DNA of 62,573 nt from assembly GCA_017558825.1 (NCBI GenBank), contig JAFYTO010000013.1:1-62573 (forward strand). The letters run 5' to 3'. Origin of the DNA: Clostridia bacterium (GTDB lineage Bacteria > Bacillota > Clostridia > Christensenellales > Borkfalkiaceae). Under the pieces are notes generated by a model that saw nothing but the letters and a program-made list of their open reading frames with translations, was not told the DNA's origin and ran no database searches. The first letter of the stretch is position 1. Every line of letters starts with the position of its first letter. The position numbers and the translations under genes are program-made. Shown in pieces: positions 6,936 to 15,568 of the stretch.

Positions 6936-7649
6936 ATGGTTAAAAATTACAAAATTAGCGAGCCGTTTTTTGAATACGGCCCAAAATGTTATATGTATGG
7001 CAAAACTTTGCTTGATATGGCAAAGGGTTTAGAAAAACTTGCAATTAAATATGATATTGACGTAGTTTTAGATATTCCAGACACGGAAATTTACAATATT
7101 GCTAAAAACGTAGACACTACTAGAGTTCACGTTTATTCTCAACATATGGATAGCATTCCAGTTGGTCGTGGCATGGGTAGAACTTTGCCAGAGGCTTTAA
7201 AAGAAGCAGGCGCAGTAGGCGTAATGCTCAACCACGCTGAGCATAAACTTACTTTAGAAGAAATTGAAAAAGCTATAAAAAGGGCGGACGAATTAGGTCT
7301 TGCAACTATGGTTTGTGCCGACTCTATTGAAGAAGTTAAAGCAATTGCTAAATTAGCTCCAAATATTCTTGTTGCAGAGCCAACTGAACTTATTGGCACA
7401 GGCAAACCTGCTGACAAAGAATACGTTGATGCCGTAATTAAAGTTATTAAAGAAATCAACCCTGACATTAAGCCTTTCCCATCGGCTGGCATTTCTAAGG
7501 GCGAAGACTGCTATAACATTATAAAAGCCGGTTCTTCTGCATCAGGTTGTTCTTCGGCTATTGCAAAAGCGGAAAATCCGCTTGCGCTTGCAGAAGAAAT
7601 GATTGCTGCAGTAAGAAAAGCTTACGATGAGCGCGTTAACAACAAATAA
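6936..7649 (+). CDS. Triose-phosphate-isomerase-like TIM-barrel enzyme (237 aa)
   Basis: The protein resembles the short archaeal-type TPI. A Lys in YGPKCYMYGK (about 15-24) takes the place of the catalytic Lys, His lies in MLNHAEHKL (about 100), and Glu in AEPTELIGTG (about 145) is the catalytic acid. FPSAGISKGEDCY and GCSSAIAKAENP form the phosphate-binding C-terminal loops. A strong site, AGGAGG, precedes the ATG. The residues needed for enediol chemistry seem present. Because it is embedded with an FGGY kinase and a SIS isomerase rather than with glycolytic genes, it may isomerise a tetrulose or other ketose phosphate, as the TPI paralogue EryH does in erythritol catabolism. That substrate is an inference. 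Confidence 0.75.
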   Translation: MVKNYKISEPFFEYGPKCYMYGKTLLDMAKGLEKLAIKYDIDVVLDIPDTEIYNIAKNVDTTRVHVYSQHMDSIPVGRGMGRTLPEALKEAGAVGVMLNHAEHKLTLEEIEKAIKRADELGLATMVCADSIEEVKAIAKLAPNILVAEPTELIGTGKPADKEYVDAVIKVIKEINPDIKPFPSAGISKGEDCYNIIKAGSSASGCSSAIAKAENPLALAEEMIAAVRKAYDERVNNK

Positions 7650-8188
7650 TGGTTACTTGGTTTGACGTGCTTGTTCAAAGCATAGGCTTTGTTGGTATAG
7701 GGCTTAACATTTGGGCTGTACAATTTAACAAGCATTGGCAAATAGTGTTATTAAAAACACTTGGCTCGCTAATGTTTGTTATACAATACGCCTTTTTAAA
7801 AGCGTATACTGGCATGGCTATGGACGCCATAGGAATAGTGCGCAATTTATTGTTCATATTTACTGTAAAAAATGAAAAAAGCACTATACCATGGATAATA
7901 TTATTTTCATCGTTGACGCTTGTTCTTGGGGTAATATCTTTTGAGGGTATAATAAGTTTGCTTGCAATAGTGGCAAAATTGCTCTCTTGCATTTCTTACG
8001 GAATAAAGAGTCCAAGAGTTATTAGAATGCTCAACTTGCCGTCAAGCACGTGTTGGCTTATTTATAATGCGCTACACTTTTCGCTTGCGGGGCTAATGAA
8101 CGAGATACTAGTAATAACATCAATAATAATAGCGGAACTCCGCTTACATTACAAACAAAAAAACAGTAAAATGGAAGAAATAAAATGA
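7649..8188 (+). CDS. YgjV-like inner membrane protein (179 aa)
   Basis: The protein is hydrophobic with about five or six short membrane spans. The N-terminus (VQSIGFVGIGLNIWAVQFN) and the segment KTLGSLMFVIQYAFLKAYTGM match the YgjV/Imp-YgjV pattern, whose function is not established. Its ATG shares one base with the TPI-like stop and its end overlaps the kinase start by 4 nt, so it is translationally coupled on both sides. Members of this family often sit beside sugar-acid or sugar-alcohol genes, which suggests a transport-related role. It is far too short to be a full MFS carrier. Confidence 0.7.
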   Translation: MVTWFDVLVQSIGFVGIGLNIWAVQFNKHWQIVLLKTLGSLMFVIQYAFLKAYTGMAMDAIGIVRNLLFIFTVKNEKSTIPWIILFSSLTLVLGVISFEGIISLLAIVAKLLSCISYGIKSPRVIRMLNLPSSTCWLIYNALHFSLAGLMNEILVITSIIIAELRLHYKQKNSKMEEIK

Positions 8189-9420
8189 AAACCATTGCAA
8201 TAGACCTTGGTACTACCACAATAAAATGTGCGCTATACGAAAACGGCGTAAGGCAAAAATATTTTGGTAAAGAGTATGAGTTAATACATAAAAACGGTAG
8301 GGTTTATCAAAACGCTAACGATTGGGTTAACTTAATTGGCGAAGGCATAAAAAGTTTTGAAATTAAAGATAAAATTGACGGAATTTGTATAAGTTCGCAA
8401 GGAATTACAATTTTACCTATAGACAATAGCGGCAAACCGCTTTCGTATGCGGAAAGTTGGTTAGACGTTTCTGCAACTAGCGAAATTCAAAGCATATGCA
8501 ATAAATTTGGCAGGGAATATATTTTTAATACTACTGGAAAAAAACTTATGCCAGACTATTCTATGCCAAAAATTATGCGTATGAATAAAGAAATTGACGG
8601 CGTGTATAAATTTTTAATGCCATCAGACTATATCTACTTTTTACTTTGTGGCGAATTTGTAACCGACTATACTATGGCAAGTGGAACTATGCTTTTTGAC
8701 GTAAATAAGAGGGAATATGACAAAGCCTTACTTGATTTTTGCGGTATTAAAGAAAGCCAACTTGCAAAAGTTGTTCCGTTTGGCTCTTTAGTAGGCTATG
8801 CTACGAAAGAAGCGCAAGAACTTTTTGGCTTACCTAAAGGCACGCCTGTAATTATGGGAGCGCAAGACCAAAAATGCTCTGCAGTTTACTGCGATATTAA
8901 TGACGGTGTTGCAACCGTTTCAGTTGGTACAAGCTCAGCAATTTCAACTTTTATTAAACAAGATGGCTATTCCGTTTTTGCCTTTGATAAGCAAAAACTT
9001 ATATACGAGCATGCAATAAGCACTACGGGTGCGGCAATTAAATGGGTTAAAAACCTTGCGTTTAGTAGTTATGAAGAAATGAATGAATGCGCTTTAAGCG
9101 TAGGCGGTTCAAACGGAGTTGTTTTTGATACTGACTTTGAAAAGGACGCGTCTATTCAAGGCTTAAAACTTTCTACTACTAAGGGCGAACTTGCCTATGC
9201 CGTATTTAATGGCGTTGCTAAAAAAATAGCAAGTGCGTTACCTAAAAACGTAAAAAAAGTTATTTTATTTGGCGGCGGAACAAAAAGTTCCGTATTAGTT
9301 AGCGAAGTAACAATTCAAACGGGTGCAGAAGTTGTAGTTCCAAGTGACATTGAAACTGCTCTTGCAGGCGCGAACCGTATTATAGAAATTTATTATGAGG
9401 AGAATAAAACAAAATGTTAA
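8185..9420 (+). CDS. FGGY-family carbohydrate kinase (411 aa)
   Basis: The protein has the ASKHA fold: phosphate 1 motif IAIDLGTTTIKCAL at residues 3-16, ISSQGITILP near 70, a substrate-loop segment SYAESWLDV, MGAQDQKCSAV near 235 with the likely catalytic Asp, the SVGTSSAIST phosphate loop and the adenosine motif FGGGTKSSVL near 365. It is shorter than typical xylulose or glycerol kinases (about 500 aa), mainly in the C-terminal region. It phosphorylates a sugar or sugar alcohol on entry into the pathway. It overlaps the gene before by 4 nt and the gene after by 7 nt. The substrate is unknown. Confidence 0.85.
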   Translation: MKTIAIDLGTTTIKCALYENGVRQKYFGKEYELIHKNGRVYQNANDWVNLIGEGIKSFEIKDKIDGICISSQGITILPIDNSGKPLSYAESWLDVSATSEIQSICNKFGREYIFNTTGKKLMPDYSMPKIMRMNKEIDGVYKFLMPSDYIYFLLCGEFVTDYTMASGTMLFDVNKREYDKALLDFCGIKESQLAKVVPFGSLVGYATKEAQELFGLPKGTPVIMGAQDQKCSAVYCDINDGVATVSVGTSSAISTFIKQDGYSVFAFDKQKLIYEHAISTTGAAIKWVKNLAFSSYEEMNECALSVGGSNGVVFDTDFEKDASIQGLKLSTTKGELAYAVFNGVAKKIASALPKNVKKVILFGGGTKSSVLVSEVTIQTGAEVVVPSDIETALAGANRIIEIYYEENKTKC

Positions 9421-10679
9421 AAGCAGGCGTTGCTATAAGAGATATATCGCCAAAAAAAGGCGTTGAATTAGCCGGCTACCCACATTGCCCAAGAAATAAT
9501 ACTGGCGTGCACGACCCTATATACGCTGCAGTTATTTATTTAAACGATGGCAAAACTGACGTAACCTTTATTGGTATGGATTTATTATATTTTGGCAAGG
9601 AATTTTGTGCGGAATTAAGGCAAAATTACGGTCAAAACGTAATGACTTTTACAACTCATACGCACTGTGCGCCTTGGGCTTCTGAACTTTTATCTTCTGA
9701 AAGGCACGAGGGGTTAGAAGTAAACCCTGAATATAAAGAATTTTTAATGGCTAGTATTTGCGATGCTATTGATGAAGCAAAATCAAACCAATTTGATGCT
9801 GAATTTGGTAGTAGTGTTGGCAAATGTGGTAAAGAGTTTGGAATTGGTGGTAATAGGCGTGATTTAAACGGCCCTGTTGATGATAGCCTTAACGTTTTTG
9901 CCGTTAGAGAAAAGGCAACAAAAACAATTAAAGGTATCTTTTTAAACTATGCGTTACACCCAACGTTTTTACACGAAGACGTTACTGAAGTTTCCGCAGA
10001 TTTCCCTGGCTATATTAGAAGATTTTTGAACTTTGCTTTCAAGGACGCTATTTTTGCGTTTTCACAAGGCTGTTCTGGCAACCAAAGCACAAGGTATTTT
10101 AGAGTAGCGCAAGACTATGAAGAAGCTGCAAGGGCAGGCACTACGCTTGGCGTAGAAGTTAAACACGAAATTGATAAAATGAGCTTTACCGATGAGCTTC
10201 CTATAAAAATAAATAGAACGGAAGTGAACTTTCCGTTAAAAGAATTTGAAAGTGAAGAAGAAGCACTTAAAAAACGCACCGAAGCTGAAAAGGCTTTTGA
10301 AGCCGTTAAAAACGCTGACTTTTTAACAAGATGGAATGCTGAATTAAAACTTTTTGGCGCTCAAAGTAACTACAACTTTGCAGTTGATAAAAAAGCAGGC
10401 TTCGTTTCAAAAGAAACGCCTAACGAAGTTGTCGTCATAACGCTTGGAGATTTAACTGTTGTTGGTATTCAAGGCGAAATTTTTGTTGAGTTTGATTTAG
10501 AAATCAAAAAACTTAACAATAATAAAAAAACTTTTGTGTGCGCAATGATGAACGGTACGGCACCAGGCTATTTATACACAAAAGAAGAAGCAGAAATAGG
10601 CGGATATGAAGTAGGCAACTCAATGTTTTCAAAAGAAGCAGGTGACGTTCTTTTAGAAACCGTTAAAGATTTATTATAA
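9414..10679 (+). CDS. Neutral/alkaline ceramidase-like amidohydrolase (421 aa)
   Basis: The protein aligns with the neutral ceramidase N-terminal domain family: KAGVAIRDISPKKGVELAGYP at the N-terminus, DLLYFGKEF, the zinc-type His cluster TTHTHCAPW near residue 80, NYALHPTFLHE near 185, ADFPGY, QGCSGNQSTRYF, and a C-terminal MMNGTAPGYLYTKEEAEIGGYE. It is much shorter than true ceramidases (about 650 aa) and has no signal peptide, so it is probably cytoplasmic and acts on a small amide or ester rather than on membrane ceramide. GAGGAG lies 9 nt before the ATG. With the NagA-like gene nearby it may provide a second deacylation step. The substrate is unknown. Confidence 0.75.
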   Translation: MLKAGVAIRDISPKKGVELAGYPHCPRNNTGVHDPIYAAVIYLNDGKTDVTFIGMDLLYFGKEFCAELRQNYGQNVMTFTTHTHCAPWASELLSSERHEGLEVNPEYKEFLMASICDAIDEAKSNQFDAEFGSSVGKCGKEFGIGGNRRDLNGPVDDSLNVFAVREKATKTIKGIFLNYALHPTFLHEDVTEVSADFPGYIRRFLNFAFKDAIFAFSQGCSGNQSTRYFRVAQDYEEAARAGTTLGVEVKHEIDKMSFTDELPIKINRTEVNFPLKEFESEEEALKKRTEAEKAFEAVKNADFLTRWNAELKLFGAQSNYNFAVDKKAGFVSKETPNEVVVITLGDLTVVGIQGEIFVEFDLEIKKLNNNKKTFVCAMMNGTAPGYLYTKEEAEIGGYEVGNSMFSKEAGDVLLETVKDLL

Positions 10680-10699
10680 AATTAAAGGAGAAAATAAAA

Positions 10700-11623
10700 A
10701 TGTTTGAATTTAAAATAGCAGATTTTGTACCTTATAAAAATAAAGAAGTTTTAGAAAAAGTTAGAAAAATGAGCGGTGAAGAACTTACAAAGCACTCTAA
10801 CCCTGATTTTAGAATTAAAATTGTAACCGACCCAAGTTTCGTATGGGTTGCAGATATGATGGCACGCATACTTAGGTCAGACTTACTTGATGAAAAGTGC
10901 GTTATGATTTTACCTAATCCTTGCCCAGTAATTTATGAAAGCGTTGCTGCGGAAATTAACAAACTTAGAATTAACTGTAGAAACGTTCACGTTTATACAA
11001 TGGACGAATGGGCTGACGACCAAGGAAACATTGCCCCTGTTGATTACAAGGCAGGCTTTAGCCACTCACAACTCAAATATTTTTATGGTAAAATTGATGA
11101 AGATTTAAGAATGCCTTTATCAAACATTCACTATCCAACAACTGAAAATATTAAATATTACTCTCAAATGCTTCACGATGAGGGCGATGCAGACGTGTGC
11201 TATAGCGGTCCAGGTTGGGCAGGCCATATTGCGTTTATTGACCCTTGCGTTCCTGAATTCAGCCCTAATTTAGACGAGTTTTTAAACCAAGGCGCAAGAG
11301 TAGTTACTCTTAACCCTATGACCATTATGCAAAACTCTTTACACGGCGTATTCGGCCAAAGTGGCGATATAGCAAATGTTCCACCAAGAGCGGCAACTAT
11401 TGGTCCGCTTGACGTTAAGAGAGCAAAAAATAGATTAGAATTCCACGCTTTAACAACTTCTGGAACTTTCTCTTCTTGGCAACGAATGGTTTCACGCCTT
11501 ATTTTACAAGGCGAAGTTACACCGTTAGTTCCATCTTCAATACTTCAACTTATGAAAACTGACGTGTTTATTTCCGAAGCTATAGCTGCTCCGTTCGGCT
11601 GTGAAGAAAAGGTTGGATATTAA
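10700..11623 (+). CDS. NagB-like (glucosamine-6-phosphate deaminase/6PGL fold) protein (307 aa)
   Basis: The protein has the NagB/SugarP_isomerase fold: a TMDEWADDQ segment near residue 105, where NagB has its first catalytic Asp, and GPGWAGHIAFIDP near 175, matching the GxGxDGHIAFNEP active-site loop. In that loop the Asp or Asn before Gly-His is Ala and the Glu is Asp. An N-terminal extension of about 50 residues and a C-terminal extension (LILQGEVTPLVPSSILQL) also differ from canonical NagB. The true nagB of this window (56960) keeps ENGHIAFNDP. The substitutions argue for an altered reaction such as isomerisation without deamination. It has a perfect binding site (AAAGGAG) and is followed by the NagA-like gene after one base. 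Confidence 0.75.
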   Translation: MFEFKIADFVPYKNKEVLEKVRKMSGEELTKHSNPDFRIKIVTDPSFVWVADMMARILRSDLLDEKCVMILPNPCPVIYESVAAEINKLRINCRNVHVYTMDEWADDQGNIAPVDYKAGFSHSQLKYFYGKIDEDLRMPLSNIHYPTTENIKYYSQMLHDEGDADVCYSGPGWAGHIAFIDPCVPEFSPNLDEFLNQGARVVTLNPMTIMQNSLHGVFGQSGDIANVPPRAATIGPLDVKRAKNRLEFHALTTSGTFSSWQRMVSRLILQGEVTPLVPSSILQLMKTDVFISEAIAAPFGCEEKVGY

Positions 11624-11624
11624 A

Positions 11625-12704
11625 ATGCAAATTGTATATAAAGGCGATATCGTTTTAAAAGATGAGGTTTTATACGGCGGTTACGTGTGCGTTGAAAACG
11701 GGGTTATAACTTACGTTGGCAAACAAAAGCCTAATTGTGATTGCATGCAAAATCTTGAGGGGTATATTATTCCAGGATTTATAGATATTCACTGTCACGC
11801 TGGGGCAACTTGCGCTACTGATGAAGACCCTTATAAAGTTGCGGAGTATCACAAAGAGCACGGCACAACTTCTATGCTTTTAACTTATTATAGAAAAATT
11901 CCGCACGATAAACTTTTAGATTGTTTAGGGCAAGTTAAAAAAATGGTTGACGAAGGCTCTAACGTTGTTGGCGCACACCTTGAAGGGCCTATTGTAAACG
12001 CCAATTTAGGCGCGGGTATGGGCTACTTACAAGACTATCCTGAAAAGGAAAAATACACCGCTTATATAAATAGTGGCGTGGTTAAACAATGGACTTCCGC
12101 ACCTGAAATTGACGGCGTTTTAGAAATGATTAAAGATATGAAAAATGCGGGAATTGCCCCTGCAATAGGTCATAGCAAAGCGTCATATAAACAAGTGGTA
12201 GAAGCGTGCAAAGCGGGCGCTAAAATAGTAACTCATATTTTTGACGCAACCGGCACAACTAAAGATAAAAGCACGATGCTTGGCACGCAAGACGTTTCTT
12301 TTGATGAAGCGTGTATGCTTATGGATGATTTGTTTTACGAAGTTATTTGCGATAAAAATTGGGTACACGTTAAAAAAGAAAAACTCGCTTTACTTGTAAA
12401 AACCGTAGGTATAGATAAGATTGTTGCTATTACAGATTCTTTTACAAGCGACGGAAACGAAGAAAGCGATATAAACGTTTACGAAGGTAAATTTGGTTTA
12501 GAACTTACGGGCAGTAAACTTACTATGGACGGTGTTTGCGTAAATCTATTTAACGCAGGCTATACCCCTATTGAAGTTTCAAAAATGACTTCATATAACG
12601 CTTCCCGCGCAATAGGATTACTTGACCGTGGCGAAATTGCAGTAGGCAAAAAGGCAGATTTATTACACGTTGATAGCAATATGAAGTTAATAAAAGTGCT
12701 TTAA
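11625..12704 (+). CDS. NagA-like amidohydrolase, sugar-6-phosphate deacetylase family (359 aa)
   Basis: The ATG at 11625 is preferred because the longer frame would begin with a GTG inside the preceding gene. The metal-dependent amidohydrolase barrel is complete: IPGFIDIHCHAG near residue 50, HLEGPIVNANLGAG near 120 with the metal-binding Glu, AIGHSKASYKQ near 180, VTHIFDATG near 205 and the catalytic Asp in AITDSF near 270. NagA removes acetate from N-acetylglucosamine-6-phosphate. This protein keeps the catalytic groups but departs from NagA in the substrate region (HIFDATG in place of HLFNAM), so a related acylated sugar phosphate is likely. It pairs with the NagB-like gene upstream. Confidence 0.8.
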   Translation: MQIVYKGDIVLKDEVLYGGYVCVENGVITYVGKQKPNCDCMQNLEGYIIPGFIDIHCHAGATCATDEDPYKVAEYHKEHGTTSMLLTYYRKIPHDKLLDCLGQVKKMVDEGSNVVGAHLEGPIVNANLGAGMGYLQDYPEKEKYTAYINSGVVKQWTSAPEIDGVLEMIKDMKNAGIAPAIGHSKASYKQVVEACKAGAKIVTHIFDATGTTKDKSTMLGTQDVSFDEACMLMDDLFYEVICDKNWVHVKKEKLALLVKTVGIDKIVAITDSFTSDGNEESDINVYEGKFGLELTGSKLTMDGVCVNLFNAGYTPIEVSKMTSYNASRAIGLLDRGEIAVGKKADLLHVDSNMKLIKVL

Positions 12705-12739
12705 TAAAACTAAAAAATAATAGTTTTTTAGGTAAATTT

Positions 12740-15358
12740 ATGCAAAATATTACTTTTAAAACTAAATATTTAGAATACGTTATTTCACCTTTTGGCGATA
12801 ATATTTCTTTTAAAAGCCTATTAAACGGCAAGGAAAGAATTAAAAAAAGCAAAGCGTTTTTCATAACGGAAATAGGTGGAAATATAGTAAATGCTAAGGG
12901 TGTTTCGTATAATGACGGCACCCTTTTAGTCGTTTTTGAAGACGAAACTAAAATGGAGTTAAAAGTTGAAATTTTTGACGAATATTTAACCTTTGAACTT
13001 TCAAAAATTTCACGCCAAAACTTTTTAAACGTGGCAATTTGCAACGTTTTATTAAACTCAAATAGCACTTCGTTTGAAGGCGTTTTAATGGCTTTAACTC
13101 TATCAACAAAAATGCACGAGCACCCAGGGAATAACCGCGTTTTACTTGCGCAAGGTTTTCCAAAAATAGGGCTTTTTTCTACAAAAAATAGCAGTTTACC
13201 TATAAAATGTGCTATAATTGGTGCTCCAAGTAATATGGTTGCAAGCATATTAAAACAAGCCTTTTTAAGTGTTGAAAAGGGCGAGTTGCCTACTTCAAAC
13301 AAGGGTGGTCCTTTTATGGAAAACGGCAAAAGGGACGCAGAGCAAACCTACACTATTTTGTGGGATAGTTTAACTACAAAAAACGCTCAAAAATACGCAA
13401 ACGTATTAAAAAAATTTGCTATAAAACAAGTGAATTTGCATCACTACGGGCATTTTATGCAAGGCGATTTTGCGCCAAATAAAATTTATAAAAACGGCGT
13501 AAGCGACCTTAAAAAAGCCGTAGATATTTTACATGAAAACGGCATTTTGGTTGGCGTACAATCTTATGCAAATTTCATATCTTTAAAAAGTTCGTACCTC
13601 TCTCCAATTCCGCATAAAGACCTTGACGTTATGCGTAGTTTTACCTTAAGAACTAACTTGTCAAAAACGGCTTTAACGCTATCGGTTTTAGAAAATACTA
13701 ACGGCGTTAGTACAAAGCAAGGTTACGTTTATATGAATTCGCCATACATATGGATTGACGATGAATTAATTGAATTTGAAAAAGCGCAAGACGGAACGTT
13801 TTATTTAAAAAAGCGCGGTGTACTCGGCACTAAAAAATCAAGTCATAAAGCAAATGCAACCGTAAAACAATTAAAATTTTATTTTAATTTGCCAATGGCA
13901 AAAGCGCAAAGCCCACTCTTTTATGAAATAGCTAAACGCACTGCTCAGTTTTATAACGATATAGGCGGGGACGTTTATTATTTAGATGCCCTTGACGGAA
14001 CCTTCGTTTTAGATGAGCCTGAGTATGCTTGGTATCACGCAATGGACTTTGTGCGAGAAATGTTCAAGCATTTAAAACGTGATATAGTGTTTAACTGTTG
14101 TTATAATCCGTGTTATACGGCAAGCTGGTTTGTTCGCAGTAGATACGGCGCTATTGACACTTCAGTTATAAACCATAAAGGTATGATAGATGCGCACGTT
14201 TCGTATAATGAAAAAACGGCAAAGCGTATGCGCGTAACTAGTGAACTTGGTTGGCACAATCTTTTTGAGGCTTTTGAAGATGGTGAAAGGGAATATAAAG
14301 TTGACCAAATTTATAGCGATGATATTGAATATCTTTGTTCAAAAGCGTATGCAACAAGTAGCGCTCTTGGCTTTTTATATACTTTCGATAGGCATAAAAA
14401 CAAGCCTTGTTATAACGATTACGCTAAACTTTTAACAAAGTATAGCGATTTTAGAAGTTGCAATACGCCAACGGCAAATCAAATAAAACACTTAACAAAA
14501 CGCGGGAATTTTGGTGTTTTAGTGGGTAAAAATATGCTAAAAGCGCACGCTTATAGCGGTATTATTGAACACGAAAACGGCAGTTTGCAAATAAAAAACG
14601 CGTTTAAATCGCAAGCCCCACACTTATTTAGGTTAGAGGCGTTAAATTGTGCAAGCAACTATAATAGTAACGGTCGCATTTTATTAAATTTAGATGATGC
14701 TACACCTATAAAAACGTGCACTTATACGGTAAATTCCTTTGCGGAATACAACTATAAAGGCGTTGGCGTTTGGTGCTATGGCGATAATTCTAACGCAACA
14801 ATTTGTATAAATTTAATAAACACAACGTTAAACAAGCACGTTTCAAGTGAGCATTATATTAAGGTTGACTTTTTAGGTTGGCGATATTTTGCTTTTTCTA
14901 AAAGTCAAAACGGCGTTTGTGCTGATTTTAAAGGACAAAAACTTGAATATAAAAACTATTTAAACTTGCAAAAATTTTACGGATACTATCGTGGCGGTCA
15001 AGATTTTAATGTTATTAGTAAAGTTAAAATAACCGTTAAAGGCAAAACTACGGCGCGTTTAAAGCCTATAAAATTATTGCCAATTAAAGAATGTAAAATA
15101 GAAAATCCAACAATTACGATAGGCGATAGTTCGCTAACTATTTACGCTACCTTAAAGCCTTACGAATATTTAGAATATAACGGCAAAAAAGTTGTGCATA
15201 AAGATAGGGCGGGAAACGTTTTAAGCCTACCTAAAATAGTGGGAGAGTTAAAAGTGGATAGCGGAAATCAAACGGTAAAAGTGCGCACGCAAAATGGTGA
15301 AACGGGCGAGCCGTTAAGAGCGCAAATTACACTTGTAACAAAAGGCGGAAAACTTTAA
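12740..15358 (+). CDS. Large putative glycoside hydrolase (872 aa)
   Basis: I do not recognise a defined family. The protein has an N-terminal beta-rich region (1-215), a probable TIM-barrel from about 220 to 620, and a beta-sandwich-like C-terminus (about 640-872). Features like those of retaining alpha-glycosidases include QVNLHHYGHFMQGDF, GGDVYYLDALDG near residue 415 (an Asp-rich strand end), FNCCYNPCYTASWF and VTSELGWHNLFEAFEDGE. The segment LGWRYFAFSKSQNG resembles a carbohydrate-binding jelly roll. There is no signal peptide, so it is probably intracellular. It is the last gene of the operon before a strong terminator and may release the sugar that the kinase and isomerases process. 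The enzymatic role is inferred. Confidence 0.5.
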   Translation: MQNITFKTKYLEYVISPFGDNISFKSLLNGKERIKKSKAFFITEIGGNIVNAKGVSYNDGTLLVVFEDETKMELKVEIFDEYLTFELSKISRQNFLNVAICNVLLNSNSTSFEGVLMALTLSTKMHEHPGNNRVLLAQGFPKIGLFSTKNSSLPIKCAIIGAPSNMVASILKQAFLSVEKGELPTSNKGGPFMENGKRDAEQTYTILWDSLTTKNAQKYANVLKKFAIKQVNLHHYGHFMQGDFAPNKIYKNGVSDLKKAVDILHENGILVGVQSYANFISLKSSYLSPIPHKDLDVMRSFTLRTNLSKTALTLSVLENTNGVSTKQGYVYMNSPYIWIDDELIEFEKAQDGTFYLKKRGVLGTKKSSHKANATVKQLKFYFNLPMAKAQSPLFYEIAKRTAQFYNDIGGDVYYLDALDGTFVLDEPEYAWYHAMDFVREMFKHLKRDIVFNCCYNPCYTASWFVRSRYGAIDTSVINHKGMIDAHVSYNEKTAKRMRVTSELGWHNLFEAFEDGEREYKVDQIYSDDIEYLCSKAYATSSALGFLYTFDRHKNKPCYNDYAKLLTKYSDFRSCNTPTANQIKHLTKRGNFGVLVGKNMLKAHAYSGIIEHENGSLQIKNAFKSQAPHLFRLEALNCASNYNSNGRILLNLDDATPIKTCTYTVNSFAEYNYKGVGVWCYGDNSNATICINLINTTLNKHVSSEHYIKVDFLGWRYFAFSKSQNGVCADFKGQKLEYKNYLNLQKFYGYYRGGQDFNVISKVKITVKGKTTARLKPIKLLPIKECKIENPTITIGDSSLTIYATLKPYEYLEYNGKKVVHKDRAGNVLSLPKIVGELKVDSGNQTVKVRTQNGETGEPLRAQITLVTKGGKL

Positions 15359-15364
15359 GCGTAT

Positions 15365-15391
15365 AAAAGCGGGGTAAAACCCCGCTTTTTT
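15365..15391 (+). terminator. Terminator of the ten-gene sugar operon
   Basis: AAAGCGGGG pairs with CCCCGCTTT around TAAAA, followed by six T in total, 7 nt after the stop of the large putative hydrolase. Confidence 0.9.
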
Positions 15392-15506
15392 GCTGTTTAA
15401 ATAAAAGTTTAATAGTTAAGAATGTTTTTATATTGCCTTAATTTTTTTCTTAATAATTCTATGCTTTAATATTTATATTAAAATTTCAACTTTTTACTTT
15501 GTATAA

Positions 15507-15535
15507 TTGACACCCGCGGTTTTTTGCGTTATAAT
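15507..15535 (+). promoter_or_regulatory. Perfect sigma-A promoter of the PHP-SDR-dehydrogenase operon
   Basis: TTGACA (15507-15512) and TATAAT (15530-15535) are both perfect and lie 17 bp apart. The spacer holds an unusual GC patch (CCCGCGG). The start codon of the PHP gene is 34 bp downstream of the -10. Confidence 0.85.
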
Positions 15536-15568
15536 TACAGTGGTTATAAATAGACAGTAGGAATTAAA

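Noticed and set aside
12568..13329. Long minus-strand frame of 253 codons opposite the large putative glycosidase
   Set aside because: No ribosome binding site and no recognisable domain; it lies antisense to a well-supported gene and arises from its codon composition.
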